From positions 1-41,334 of the forward strand of contig MNFJ01000119.1 in the NCBI GenBank assembly GCA_001918155.1: a DNA stretch of 41,334 bases, given 5' to 3'. This document shows, piece after piece, positions 1-10,246 of the stretch (the first letter of the stretch is position 1; each line of letters opens with the position of its first letter). The notes under the pieces are model-generated. The model saw only the letters and a list, made by a program, of their open reading frames with translations. It made no database searches and was not told the DNA's origin. Made by a program: the position numbers and the translations under genes. The DNA is from Deltaproteobacteria bacterium 13_1_40CM_4_68_19. GTDB lineage: Bacteria; Myxococcota; Myxococcia; Myxococcales; 40CM-4-68-19.

Positions 1-390
1 TGGCGCCGGCTGCTCCGCGCGCGCCGATACGGCAGGCAATGCTCGATCCAGCTGTGGAACATCCTCCACAAGATCCGCGAGGTCGACGAGGCGATGACGC
101 CCCGGCTGCAGCGGCGGGTGCGGGAGGCGCATCCCGAAGTGAGCTTCGCGCTCCTGAACGGTGCGCCGCTCCTCTTCGCGAAGAAGAGTGCCGACGGTGA
201 AGCGGAGCGACGCGGGCTACTGAACCCGATCTTCGGCGAGATCCGCGGCGTTCCCGGAGCGGCGCGCGACGACGTGCTCGACGCCTACGCCCTGCTCTGG
301 TCGGCGCGCCGGGCGCGGCGGGGAAAGGCGCGCGTCCTCGGCGGGAACGAGCGGGACGCGCGCGGCCTGAAGTGCGAGATCGTCGGATGA
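1..390 (+). CDS. DUF429 family protein (predicted RNase H-like nuclease), 5' truncated by window edge
   Basis: Frame +1 is open from base 1 (..QLWNILHKIREVDEAMTPRLQRRVREAHPEVSFALLNG..DDVLDAYALLWSARR), resembling the DUF429 C-terminus. Confidence 0.7.
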   Translation, partial: WRRLLRARRYGRQCSIQLWNILHKIREVDEAMTPRLQRRVREAHPEVSFALLNGAPLLFAKKSADGEAERRGLLNPIFGEIRGVPGAARDDVLDAYALLWSARRARRGKARVLGGNERDARGLKCEIVG

Positions 391-391
391 C

Positions 392-1042
392 CTATTTCAC
401 GGTGGGCCGGACGATCACGATCGACTTGTCGTAGCCGGGGACGCTCCCGCTGATCACCAGCAGGTTGCTCTCGGGGACCACGTCGACGACCGTCAGGTTC
501 TGCACCGTCCGCCGGTCGACGCCCATGTGTCCCGGCATGCGCTTGCCCTTGAAGACGCGGCCCGGCGTCTTGCGCTGTCCGACGGCGCCCATGTGGCGGT
601 GGTGCTCGTGGCTGGAGGCGGAGTCGCGGGCGGCGCCCTTCATATGGTGGCGTTTCACCACGCCCGCGAAGCCGAATCCGCGGGTGATGCCGGTCACGTC
701 CACGCGGTCGCCCTTCTTGAAGAGGGCGACGCTGACCTGTGATCCGATGGCGAAGTCGCCGAGCTCCTTCTCCTCCACCCGGAACTCCCTGATCATCCGA
801 TGCGGCTTCTGGCCCTTCTTCTTGAACTGGCCGAGATAGGGCTTCGTCTTGCGCCGCTCCGCCTTCTTCTCGTCTAGCTCCTCGTAGCCGAGCTGTAGGG
901 CGGTGTAACCGTCGCGCTCCAGCGTACGGTGCCCGGCCACCAGATTTGGCGAGGCTTCCACGACGGTGACGGGGATGGCGGAGCCGTCCTCCGCGAACAC
1001 CGTCGTCATGCCGACCTTCTTGCCGATGAGGCCCTTCGACAT
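392..1042 (-). CDS. rplC: 50S ribosomal protein L3
   Basis: MSKGLIGKKVGMTTVF...GFAGVVKRHHMKGAARDSASSHEHHRHMGAVGQRKTPGRVFKGKRMPGHMG is L3-specific. Confidence 0.96.
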   Translation of the reverse strand: MSKGLIGKKVGMTTVFAEDGSAIPVTVVEASPNLVAGHRTLERDGYTALQLGYEELDEKKAERRKTKPYLGQFKKKGQKPHRMIREFRVEEKELGDFAIGSQVSVALFKKGDRVDVTGITRGFGFAGVVKRHHMKGAARDSASSHEHHRHMGAVGQRKTPGRVFKGKRMPGHMGVDRRTVQNLTVVDVVPESNLLVISGSVPGYDKSIVIVRPTVK

Positions 1043-1172
1043 CTCATGCTCCTCGCGTTCCTACCGCGTCATTGCGCGCAGCGTGCAGGGCAGAGGCTGC
1101 GGCGGCGGCCCGAGACCGCGCCGTGCGTAGGGGTTGCGTGACTGCGAGTCCCCGGTCCCTTGGGGGCCGCGG

Positions 1173-1201
1173 CTTCTAACACGCGGAACCTGGCGGATCA
1201 A
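1173..1201 (-). promoter_or_regulatory. Putative sigma70-type promoter for rplC (TTGATC-N17-TAGAAG)
   Basis: Minus strand reads TTGATC CGCCAGGTTCCGCGTGT TAGAAG about 130 nt upstream of the rplC start. Confidence 0.35.
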
Positions 1202-1330
1202 GTTGGGCAAAAGCGTTCCCTTCCTGCCCTGCCGATCGACCAGCCTGCCGAGCGGAGCGCTCACTGGCACGCCGGCTGCTCGAGGGCTCCCCGCGGCGAG
1301 GGGAACCGTCGGTTCCTCCGGGGAGACGGG

Positions 1331-2179
1331 ATGACTGGGGCGGCGGCGTGGGGGGTGGGGGTCTCGCCTCCGGTAATCCGGGGGAGGGGGCCGGCTGGCC
1401 GCCGATCGGCGGCCAGCCGGCGCCGTTCGCTGGCGCTCGCGCTCGCCTTCGCCTGCGGCGCGAGCGCGTCCGGCGCGGTGCTGGGGCTCGTCAAGCGGCC
1501 GGACCCCGACGACCGTTTCGCGAACTTGACGTTCACCACCGCGGTGGCCGTGGAGACGGCGCGCAATGCGAACGAGCGCGCCCGCCGGGCGGAAGGGGAC
1601 CTTTCACTGGCGACGTCGCGCATCCAGGCGCTCTCCGTCGCTGGCGCGGAACAAGAGCTCGCCGATCTGCGCGAAGCGGAGCGCATCGGCGTATCGCGCT
1701 TCATGAAGGATGGAACGGCGCTCTGGGGCGACGAGCGGCGCCGCGTGATGGCCGCCATCGTCCGCGAGGCCCGTCGCAACGGCCTGGACCCGGCTCTGGT
1801 GGCCGCGGTGATCCAGGTGGAGTCGCATTTCGATCCGTTCGCCGTCTCCAGCGCAGGCGCCTGCGGCCTGATGCAGGTGATGCCGCCGACAGCGCGCTGG
1901 CTCCTGGAGAAAGAGTCCGAGCGGGTGAAGATCCGTCCGGCGCACCTCTTCAACCCGGTGTTCAACATCGAGCTCGGCACCGGCTATCTCGCGCATCTGA
2001 TGTCGCGCTTCGACGGCGACCTCACCCGCGCGCTGATCGCCTACAACGCTGGGCCGCGCGTCGCACGATCCGTGCAGCGGGGAACCAGCGCCTGGCGAAG
2101 GCTGCACGCCTACCCGAGAAACGTCCTCGCTGCGTACAAATCTTTCCTGCTGATGCCCGAGCAGGTTGCCGCCCGGTAG
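1331..2179 (+). CDS. Lytic transglycosylase, SLT/Slt70-like domain
   Basis: VAAVIQVESHFDPFAVSSAGACGLMQVMPPTA...LIAYNAGP is the SLT catalytic signature; hydrophobic N-terminus; ATG at 1331. Confidence 0.9.
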   Translation: MTGAAAWGVGVSPPVIRGRGPAGRRSAASRRRSLALALAFACGASASGAVLGLVKRPDPDDRFANLTFTTAVAVETARNANERARRAEGDLSLATSRIQALSVAGAEQELADLREAERIGVSRFMKDGTALWGDERRRVMAAIVREARRNGLDPALVAAVIQVESHFDPFAVSSAGACGLMQVMPPTARWLLEKESERVKIRPAHLFNPVFNIELGTGYLAHLMSRFDGDLTRALIAYNAGPRVARSVQRGTSAWRRLHAYPRNVLAAYKSFLLMPEQVAAR

Positions 2180-2235
2180 GCCGAGGCTCGGCGCGCATCC
2201 CTGCGGTGGACAACGTACCCTCCGGAGGAGCGTAC

Positions 2236-2448
2236 ATGGACAAGAAGAATCTCGAAGGCAATCTGGACAAGGCGAAAGGCCGCATCAAGGAGACCGTGGG
2301 CGTCGTGACCGGCGATCGCGATCTCGAGGCCGAAGGCAAGCTCGACAACCTGAAGGGCAAGATCAAGGACGTCGCCGGCGACGTGCGCGAAGGGATCAAG
2401 GAGAAGCTCGACGATCTCGATCGGCCGAAAGACGATCGCAACCCATAG
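2236..2448 (+). CDS. CsbD family stress-response protein
   Basis: MDKKNLEGNLDKAKGRIKETVGVVTGDRDLEAEGKLDNLKGKIKDVAGDVREG; RBS GGAGGAG upstream. Confidence 0.92.
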   Translation: MDKKNLEGNLDKAKGRIKETVGVVTGDRDLEAEGKLDNLKGKIKDVAGDVREGIKEKLDDLDRPKDDRNP

Positions 2449-2449
2449 G

Positions 2450-2545
2450 CGCGGCCGCCGCAAGGGGGCTTGGTCGCGGCCGCCGCAAGGCGGCTTAGCG
2501 ACTATTGCTTTGGACTGTACCGGCCGGTGAGACGGGTGCTTCTCA
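2450..2545. repeat. Dispersed intergenic repeat family 1, copy A
   Basis: tcgcggccgccgcaaggcggcttagcgactattgctttggactgtac..ggtgagacgggtgcttct, shared with copies at 15770 and 25016; between two convergent CDS. Confidence 0.75.
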
Positions 2546-3229
2546 GGCTCGTGGAAACACCAGCCAGAGCCCTCCGTCCCGCTCTTCCACCCGTCCCCCC
2601 TGGGACGCGAGGATGTGGGTCGCCAGCTCGAACCCGAGGACCCCCCCGGTAGGATCGCCGCTGGCGCGCTCCTCGGGGGCGGGCGGAATCAGCGGCTTGG
2701 GCGCCGCCTCCGCCCGGATGTGCAGCGCCGGACTCTCAGCGTCAGCGCGCCCGGAGATGGACAGGCGCGGGGCAGGCGACGCGCGCGCCATGTGCTCGAG
2801 CAGCAAGCGCACTGCGCGCCGCAGCATCTCCACGTCGCCGACGGTCGAGACCTCATCCAGCTCGAGCACCCAACTCTCCGTCGATACACCGTCTTTTTCC
2901 GCCAGAGCGTGCATGGCGGGCTCGACGAGATCCTTGAGGCCCACGTTCTCCCGCTTGAGCTCGTAGCCGTGCTCCAGGATCCGTTCGATGGTGAAGAAAT
3001 CATCGACGAGGCGTCGCATCCGCCTGAGCGCGCGCAGGGAGACGTCGATCATCTTCTCCGCGCGAGCGCCGGCGCGGTCCGCCGGCTCCATCCTCTTCAG
3101 CAGATCGCAAGACCAGAGTGCCGTCGCCAGCGGGTTCTTGATCTCGTGCGCGACGAAGCCGAGATACTTCCCCCGCATGGGCCTGGACGGCATCCCGGCC
3201 AACCTAAGCGCAGGCACAAGAGTGCGCAA
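2543..3229 (-). CDS. Histidine kinase-like protein: HisKA domain with degenerate HATPase
   Basis: FVAHEIKNPLATALWSCDLLKRM (H-box); C-terminus lacks recognisable N and G boxes; start may be internal (about 3194). Confidence 0.7.
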   Translation of the reverse strand: MRTLVPALRLAGMPSRPMRGKYLGFVAHEIKNPLATALWSCDLLKRMEPADRAGARAEKMIDVSLRALRRMRRLVDDFFTIERILEHGYELKRENVGLKDLVEPAMHALAEKDGVSTESWVLELDEVSTVGDVEMLRRAVRLLLEHMARASPAPRLSISGRADAESPALHIRAEAAPKPLIPPAPEERASGDPTGGVLGFELATHILASQGGRVEERDGGLWLVFPRA

Positions 3230-3402
3230 GCGAACGGCTGCTCAAGAGTTACCGGTCTAGCGGGCGGGCAGGCCTGCAGTTCTTACCGGCCGCGTGGACA
3301 TACATCCGACTCGAAGACGTCAAGCCCCTGTGAACCGCGGTTCTGCCGCGGTGGCATCCCACTTGCTCATGGCAACGGCATCGTTCCGAGCCCGGAGGAA
3401 CC

Positions 3403-4311
3403 ATGCAACCGTCTGCCCTTCCGTCGAGCACTGGCTCACTTGCCATGTACCTGGCGGAGATCAACAAGTACCCACTTCTCACCGTCGACGAAGAGCAGCG
3501 TCTCGCACGGCTATACGCCAGAAGCGCGGATCTAGATGCGGCGCACAAGCTGGTGACCTCGAACCTCAGGTTCGTGGTGAAGGTCGCTTACGAATACCGC
3601 AGCTACGGGATCAAGATGGCCGACCTCATCCAGGAGGGGAACATCGGCCTGATGAAGGCGGTGCAGAAGTTCGATGCCGACAAGGGCATCCGCCTCATCT
3701 CCTATGCGGTGTGGTGGATCCGCGCCTTCATCCAGAACTACATCCTGAAGAGCTGGAGCCTGGTGAAGCTCGGGACCACGCAGGCGCAGCGCAAGCTGTT
3801 CTTCTCGCTCGCGCGCACCCGGCGCGAGTTGGAGAAGTTCGACGGCGTCACCGGGGACATGCAGAAGGCCAGCGAGGGCGCCATCGCCAAGAAGCTGCGC
3901 GTGAAGCCCGGCGAAGTGCTGGAGATGCAGCAGCGGATGGAAGGCCGCGACCTCTCGCTCGACGCTCCGATGGGCGAGGACGGCGGTTCCTCCCACGTGG
4001 ACTTCGTGATGGACGGCGCCGACCTCCCGGACGCGGAGATCGCCGAGCAGGAAGAGCACCACATCGTGCAGGAGCGCGTGCTCGAGGCCTTGGGCCGCCT
4101 CGATCCGCGCGAGCGCTACATCATCGAGCAGCGGATCATGAACGACAAGCCGATGACGTTGAAGGAGCTCGGCGAGCACTTCGGTTTCTCGCGCGAGCGG
4201 GCGCGTCAGTTGGAGATCCGCGCCAAGGCGAAGCTGGAGGCCGAGCTCGGCGAGCTGATGGACGAGCTGTTCCCGAACGAGGAGCGCCTGCCCGTCGCCG
4301 AGACGGCGTAG
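3403..4311 (+). CDS. rpoH: RNA polymerase sigma-32-type factor RpoH
   Basis: [20 protein letters not shown]...[56 protein letters not shown] (RpoH box). Confidence 0.93.
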   Translation: MQPSALPSSTGSLAMYLAEINKYPLLTVDEEQRLARLYARSADLDAAHKLVTSNLRFVVKVAYEYRSYGIKMADLIQEGNIGLMKAVQKFDADKGIRLISYAVWWIRAFIQNYILKSWSLVKLGTTQAQRKLFFSLARTRRELEKFDGVTGDMQKASEGAIAKKLRVKPGEVLEMQQRMEGRDLSLDAPMGEDGGSSHVDFVMDGADLPDAEIAEQEEHHIVQERVLEALGRLDPRERYIIEQRIMNDKPMTLKELGEHFGFSRERARQLEIRAKAKLEAELGELMDELFPNEERLPVAETA

Positions 4312-4340
4312 AGCGCCCACGGCAATGGTACCCTCGCGCG

Positions 4341-5513
4341 ATGCGTCGCGTCGCCGGGCTGCCCCCCGTCTACTGGTGGCTCTGGCTCGGGTACCTGCTC
4401 TCCTCCCTGGGCACCTTCGTCTTTCCGTTCCTCGCGCTGTACCTCTCGTCCCGCGGAATCGACGCCCGGCAGACCGGCCTCGTCCTCTCGCTCCTGGGCG
4501 TGGGAGCGGTCCTCGCGGGACCCATCGGCGGGCAGATCGCCGATCGGGTGGGACGCAAGCCCGCCCTGCTGCTCGCCCTCGCCTTTTCCGCCGCTTCCGC
4601 GCTGTACCTGGGCTTCGTCCGGTCGCCCCTGGCGATCGCGCCCGGAGTGCTGGCCTTCGGGCTCGGCGTCTCGATGGCGCGGCCGGCGATGCAGGCCATC
4701 GTCGCGGACGTCCTGCCGCCCGATCTTCTCGGCCGTGCCTTCGCGCTCCTCTACTGGGCAACGAACGTCGGCATCGCCTTCTCGGCGTGGATCGGCGGCG
4801 TGCTCGCGGGACGGACCTGGCTCGGGCTCTTCGCGGGCGACGCGTTGACGACGGTCCTCTTCGCAGCGCTCGTCGTGTTCCGGGTGCCGGAGTCGCGGCC
4901 CCTGCCCGCCTCCGGCGGACGCGCCGTGGGTTGGACCGCCTTGGTGGGCGATCGCCCTCTCCTGGCATTCCTCGCCACGCACTTCGCCTTCATGATCGTG
5001 TTCTGGCAGTTCCAGTTCGCCCTTCCCCTCGCCGTGGTGGGCAGCGGCTTCGGGACACGGGAGTATGGCCGCCTCATGGCGCTCAACTGCGCCGCCGTGT
5101 TCGTCACGCAGCCGTTCACCGCGCGCTGGTTGCGATCGATCGATCGCGGGATCCTGCTGGCGATCGCCTCCATCTGCGTCGGGTTGGGATTCGGCGCGTA
5201 TGCGCTCAGCTCCAACATGCCGCAGTTCTACGCTGCCACGCTGGTCTGGACGGTCGGCGACGTGGTGGGGCTGCCGCTCGTCAGCGCGGTCGTGGCGTCC
5301 ATGAGCCCGGCGGACCTGCGCGGGCGCTACCAGGGCGCGCAGATGCTCGCGCAGGCGCTGGCGATGGTCGCGGCCCCGCTGGTCGCCGGCGCTGTGATCG
5401 ACGCGTTCGGACTGCGCGTGCTCTGGGGCGGCTGCATCGTCATCGGATTTGCCGCGTCCGCTGCGCATGCGCTGCTGGGGGCTGCCCGCCGCCGCTCCGC
5501 GCTCGCGGCCTGA
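4341..5513 (+). CDS. MFS transporter
   Basis: Multiple TM helices; GGQIADRVGRKPALLLALAFSA (MFS loop 2-3 motif). Confidence 0.9.
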   Translation: MRRVAGLPPVYWWLWLGYLLSSLGTFVFPFLALYLSSRGIDARQTGLVLSLLGVGAVLAGPIGGQIADRVGRKPALLLALAFSAASALYLGFVRSPLAIAPGVLAFGLGVSMARPAMQAIVADVLPPDLLGRAFALLYWATNVGIAFSAWIGGVLAGRTWLGLFAGDALTTVLFAALVVFRVPESRPLPASGGRAVGWTALVGDRPLLAFLATHFAFMIVFWQFQFALPLAVVGSGFGTREYGRLMALNCAAVFVTQPFTARWLRSIDRGILLAIASICVGLGFGAYALSSNMPQFYAATLVWTVGDVVGLPLVSAVVASMSPADLRGRYQGAQMLAQALAMVAAPLVAGAVIDAFGLRVLWGGCIVIGFAASAAHALLGAARRRSALAA

Positions 5514-5516
5514 CGC

Positions 5517-6875
<1,359 letters not shown>

Positions 6876-6905
6876 CTAGAAGCCGCCTCCCACACGGAGG
6901 ACGAC

Positions 6906-7748
6906 ATGGGTCTGCTCGAAGGCAAGGTCGCGATCGTCACCGGATCGGGCGGCGGTATCGGCCGCGAGCACGCGCTGCTCTTCGCGCGGGAGGGCGCGAG
7001 GGTGGTGGTGAACGATCTCGGCAGCGATCGGCACGGAGGCGGCAAGGGGGCGGACATGGCCGACAAGGTCGTCGCCGAGATCAAGGGCATGGGCGGCGAT
7101 GCGGTGGCGAACTACGACAGCGTCGCCACGCGCGAGGGGGCGGACGGGCTGGTGTGGAGCGCGTTGAACAAGTTCGGCAAGCTCGACATCGTGGTGAACA
7201 ACGCCGGCATCCTGCGCGACAAGACCATCCTGAACATGAGCGAGCAGGACTTCGATCTCGTGATCGACGTCCACCTGCGCGGCACGTTCCTCGTCACCCA
7301 GGCGGCGGCGCGCGTGTTCAAGGTGCAGGGCAAGGGCGGCCGCATCGTCAACACCACCTCGCTTTCCGGCCTGCTGGGGAACTTCGGGCAGGGGAACTAT
7401 GCGGCGGCGAAGGGCGGCATCTACTCGCTGACGCGGACGGCGGCGCTCGAGTTCCAGCGGATGGCGGTGACGGTGAACGCGATCGCTCCGGTGGCGCTGA
7501 CGCGGATGACGCAGGACCTGGCGATGTTCAAGGGGATGACCCCGGAGCAGATCGGACCCCAGTACATCGCCCCCGTGGCCGCGTTCCTGGCAAGCGACCT
7601 TGCCGGGGACATCACGGGCACCATCGTGGGCGTGCAGGGTCCGAAGATCTTCCTCTACAGGATGGCAGAGACCTCCGGGGTGGCTCGCGAGGGCGGGCCG
7701 TGGAGCGCCGCCGAGATCAAGGAGAGATGGGCGGAGATCGCGCGGTAG
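6906..7748 (+). CDS. SDR family oxidoreductase (hydroxyacyl-CoA dehydrogenase-like)
   Basis: VAIVTGSGGGIGREHALLFAREGARVVVNDLG (TGxxxGIG), NNAGILRDK, YAAAKGG. Confidence 0.92.
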   Translation: MGLLEGKVAIVTGSGGGIGREHALLFAREGARVVVNDLGSDRHGGGKGADMADKVVAEIKGMGGDAVANYDSVATREGADGLVWSALNKFGKLDIVVNNAGILRDKTILNMSEQDFDLVIDVHLRGTFLVTQAAARVFKVQGKGGRIVNTTSLSGLLGNFGQGNYAAAKGGIYSLTRTAALEFQRMAVTVNAIAPVALTRMTQDLAMFKGMTPEQIGPQYIAPVAAFLASDLAGDITGTIVGVQGPKIFLYRMAETSGVAREGGPWSAAEIKERWAEIAR

Positions 7749-7767
7749 TCGCGGCCCCCCGAAGTGC

Positions 7768-7798
7768 AACGAGGGCCCCCTGCACGGGAGCCCTCGTT
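7768..7798. terminator. Hairpin at a convergent junction, candidate bidirectional terminator
   Basis: Perfect 9-bp stem AACGAGGGC...GCCCTCGTT with 13-nt loop, just after the SDR stop codon. Confidence 0.6.
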
Positions 7799-7849
7799 CA
7801 TGTGCCCGGTCCAGAATCGGCCGGGCGGCCCCGCCACCGCGGGGAAACC

Positions 7850-8029
7850 CTACGCTGGCACCGAGTAGTCGATGATGATCACGCCGCGCTGCGGCTCGTC
7901 ATCCTCCTCGTTGCGGTCGTTCTGGCGCTGCGGGGTCGGCTCCGGCAGGGGCAACTCGATACGCGGCCGCTGGTTCTCCTGCTCCCGCTCGCGCTTCTTG
8001 ATCTCTTCAATGATGAAGGCGTCGAGCAT
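7850..8029 (-). CDS. Small acidic/charged protein (59 aa), hypothetical; absent from the supplied ORF track
   Basis: MLDAFIIEEIKKREREQENQRPRIELPLPEPTPQRQNDRNEEDDEPQRGVIIIDYSVPA*; RBS GGAGG-like sequence (GGTTCTCC on plus) upstream. Confidence 0.65.
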   Translation of the reverse strand: MLDAFIIEEIKKREREQENQRPRIELPLPEPTPQRQNDRNEEDDEPQRGVIIIDYSVPA

Positions 8030-8148
8030 TGGAGAACCTCCGGGTCACCTACAGGATAGATGCAATCCTGGCACCATCGTTTCACGACCCCCGCGTTTTC
8101 CGCCGCCCGTCCCCTGGCCTCCAGAGGGCATGTCCGCCCCCTTCAGAA

Positions 8149-8177
8149 CTTGTAACAATCCACCCACTCGGGGTCAA
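8149..8177 (-). promoter_or_regulatory. Putative sigma70-type promoter for the 59-aa ORF (TTGACC-N17-TACAAG)
   Basis: Minus strand TTGACC CCGAGTGGGTGGATTGT TACAAG, about 120 nt upstream of the start. Confidence 0.4.
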
Positions 8178-8203
8178 CATACCCACTGTGGGCAACGTAC
8201 GCC

Positions 8204-8647
8204 TCAACGCATTGTTTCACGGAGACTCTCCGCGCGGGTCTTGAAATTGGCGAGCATGTTGGGAAGGCCCCGCTCCGCCAGCGCCTTCTCGAGCGTACCC
8301 GGAACCATGGGCCCGAGGTCGATCTCGATCGCGTAGGTCGCCCGCGTTCCGCCGGCTCGGGTGGCCTCGATGGTCCAGGCGCCCTCGTTCGCGCGCATGA
8401 ATTCGCCGCCGCGGACGAGCGTCCACTCGATGCGCTCGAGCGAGCGGGTGATGTGGCGGAGCGTGAAGTCGAACAGCTTCAGCTTCACGTCGAGCCAATA
8501 CGTGACGTCCACGGAATCGCCCTGCCGCTGGCCTACCCTGACCGCCTTCACCTCCGGCACGAACTCCGGGTAGCGCGCGTAGTCCTGCACCACGCGGTGG
8601 AACGCCTCGGGCGTCACATCGATCTCGATCGACCGGCTCACACGGAC
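8204..8647 (-). CDS. SRPBCC/START-like (coenzyme Q-binding COQ10-type) protein
   Basis: VSRSIEIDVTPEAFHRVVQDYARYPEFVPEVKAVRV...; start approximate (GTG 8647 or 8641). Confidence 0.8.
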   Translation of the reverse strand, partial: VRVSRSIEIDVTPEAFHRVVQDYARYPEFVPEVKAVRVGQRQGDSVDVTYWLDVKLKLFDFTLRHITRSLERIEWTLVRGGEFMRANEGAWTIEATRAGGTRATYAIEIDLGPMVPGTLEKALAERGLPNMLANFKTRAESLRETMR

Positions 8648-8744
8648 CAGATGCCCTTGGGATCGCACGATCGTCGGAAGCCTCCAAGGCGCAGTCTGAC
8701 GCACTGCGCACACTTGTGCTAGCGATTCGCACGCTGGAGAAGCC

Positions 8745-8822
8745 GGCCACGTCGCCGTCGCCGTCAACGCTCACGTGACGTTGGGCGTTGACGTGGACGT
8801 GAACGGCGACGGCGACGTGGCC
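8745..8822. repeat. Dispersed GACGTN/GGCGAC-rich repeat family 2, copy 1, with 20-bp perfect inverted repeat
   Basis: ggccacgtcgccgtcgccgt (8745-8764) and acggcgacggcgacgtggcc (8803-8822) are exact reverse complements. Confidence 0.8.
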
Positions 8823-8831
8823 GTGATCGGC

Positions 8832-9794
8832 CTACCCGTACGCGGGCTTGTGCTCGAAAGTATGCCGCGACTGGATGTACCGGATGGTGCGGCTCTTCGA
8901 GCGCATCACCACGGAGTGGGTCTCCGCCCCACCCTTGAAGAAGCGCACCCCGCGCAGGAAATCCCCTGAGGTGACGCCGGTAGCCGCGAAGACCACGTTC
9001 CCCCGCGCCATCTCGTCCACCTCGAAGATCTTCTTCACGTCCTTGATCCCCATCTTCTGCGCGCGCTCGATCTCCTTCTCGTTGCGAGGCGCGAGCCGGC
9101 CCTGCATGTCGCCGCCCATGCAGCGGATGGCAGCGGCCGCGATCACGCCTTCCGGCGCCCCGCCGATGCCCATCAGGACGTCGACACCGGTCTCCGGAAA
9201 GCAGGTGGCGATGGCGGCGCTGACGTCTCCGTCGCCGATCAGCTTGATGCGAGCGCCGGTCCCGCGGACTTCGTCGATCAGCTTCTCGTGCCGGGACCGG
9301 TTGAGGATGATCACCGTCAGGTCGTCGACGTAGACCCCCTTGCGGTCGGCGATCGCGCGCAGGTTCTGCGACGGGCTCTTGTTCAGGTCGATCGCGCCCC
9401 TGGCGGAGGACCCCACCGCGATCTTGTCCATGTACGTGTCCGGCGCGGCGAGCAGGTTGCCCTTGTCCGCCATGGCGATCACGCTGAGCGCGTTCGGTCC
9501 GCCAGTGGCGGTGATCGTCGTCCCCTCCAGCGGATCGAGGGCGATGTCGACCTCGGGATCCGCGGCGTCGCCCTTCCCCACCTTCTCGCCGATGTAGAGC
9601 ATGGGCGCCTCGTCGCGCTCGCCTTCCCCGATCACCACCGTCCCGCGGATGTTCAGCTGGTTGAACGCCTTGCGCATCGCGTCCACCGCGACCTGATCGG
9701 CCAGCTTCTCGTCGCCGCGGCCCATCACCCGCGCCGAGGCCATCGCCGCCGCCTCCGTCAGCCGCACCGCCTCCAGCCCGATGTTCCTATCCAT
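8832..9794 (-). CDS. glpX: Class II fructose-1,6-bisphosphatase
   Basis: MDRNIGLEAVRLTEAAAMASARVMGRGDEKLADQ...VVIGEGERDEAPMLYIGEKVG...DPLEGTTITATG. Confidence 0.96.
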   Translation of the reverse strand: MDRNIGLEAVRLTEAAAMASARVMGRGDEKLADQVAVDAMRKAFNQLNIRGTVVIGEGERDEAPMLYIGEKVGKGDAADPEVDIALDPLEGTTITATGGPNALSVIAMADKGNLLAAPDTYMDKIAVGSSARGAIDLNKSPSQNLRAIADRKGVYVDDLTVIILNRSRHEKLIDEVRGTGARIKLIGDGDVSAAIATCFPETGVDVLMGIGGAPEGVIAAAAIRCMGGDMQGRLAPRNEKEIERAQKMGIKDVKKIFEVDEMARGNVVFAATGVTSGDFLRGVRFFKGGAETHSVVMRSKSRTIRYIQSRHTFEHKPAYG

Positions 9795-10233
9795 TCCGCT
9801 TGCCCTCCTGACCAGCAGTCGCGCCGCTGCGCAGCTCCAGCCGGCCGCCCTGCAGCTTCTGCAGCAGCCAGTCCGGAGCGCGGGTCGGCCTCAGCTCCGG
9901 ACCCACGCAGACGTGGACCGTATGGCCCAGGGCGATCACCGCGCCGTCCTGCTCGCGGTGCACCTTGTACTCGAATCGGATCTTCACCCGGGTATGCGTC
10001 TCGGAGAGATGCACTTCGAGCACGTCGTCGTACTTCGCGGACTTGACGTACTGCACCGATGCCTCGAGGACCGGCAGAAGGATGCCTCGGCTCTCGATCT
10101 CCCCATAGGAGAGCCCCAGGCCGCGGATGAAGTGGCCGCGCGCTCCTTCGAAGAACCGGAGGTAGTTGGCGTAGTAGACGACGCCCATCTGGTCGGTGTC
10201 GCCGTAGATGACGCGGACGCGGTAGGGCTCCAC
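9787..10233 (-). CDS. ybgC: YbgC/FadM-type acyl-CoA thioesterase
   Basis: RVIYGDTDQMGVVYYANYLRFFEGAR hotdog motif; overlaps glpX start by 8 bp. Confidence 0.9.
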   Translation of the reverse strand: MEPYRVRVIYGDTDQMGVVYYANYLRFFEGARGHFIRGLGLSYGEIESRGILLPVLEASVQYVKSAKYDDVLEVHLSETHTRVKIRFEYKVHREQDGAVIALGHTVHVCVGPELRPTRAPDWLLQKLQGGRLELRSGATAGQEGKRNG

Positions 10234-10246
10234 TCGGCGTCGTCTA

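Noticed and set aside
8775-8969. Small ORF MTLGVDVDVNGDGDVAV...
   Set aside because: Translation of repeat family 2 followed by sequence antisense to glpX; no independent support.
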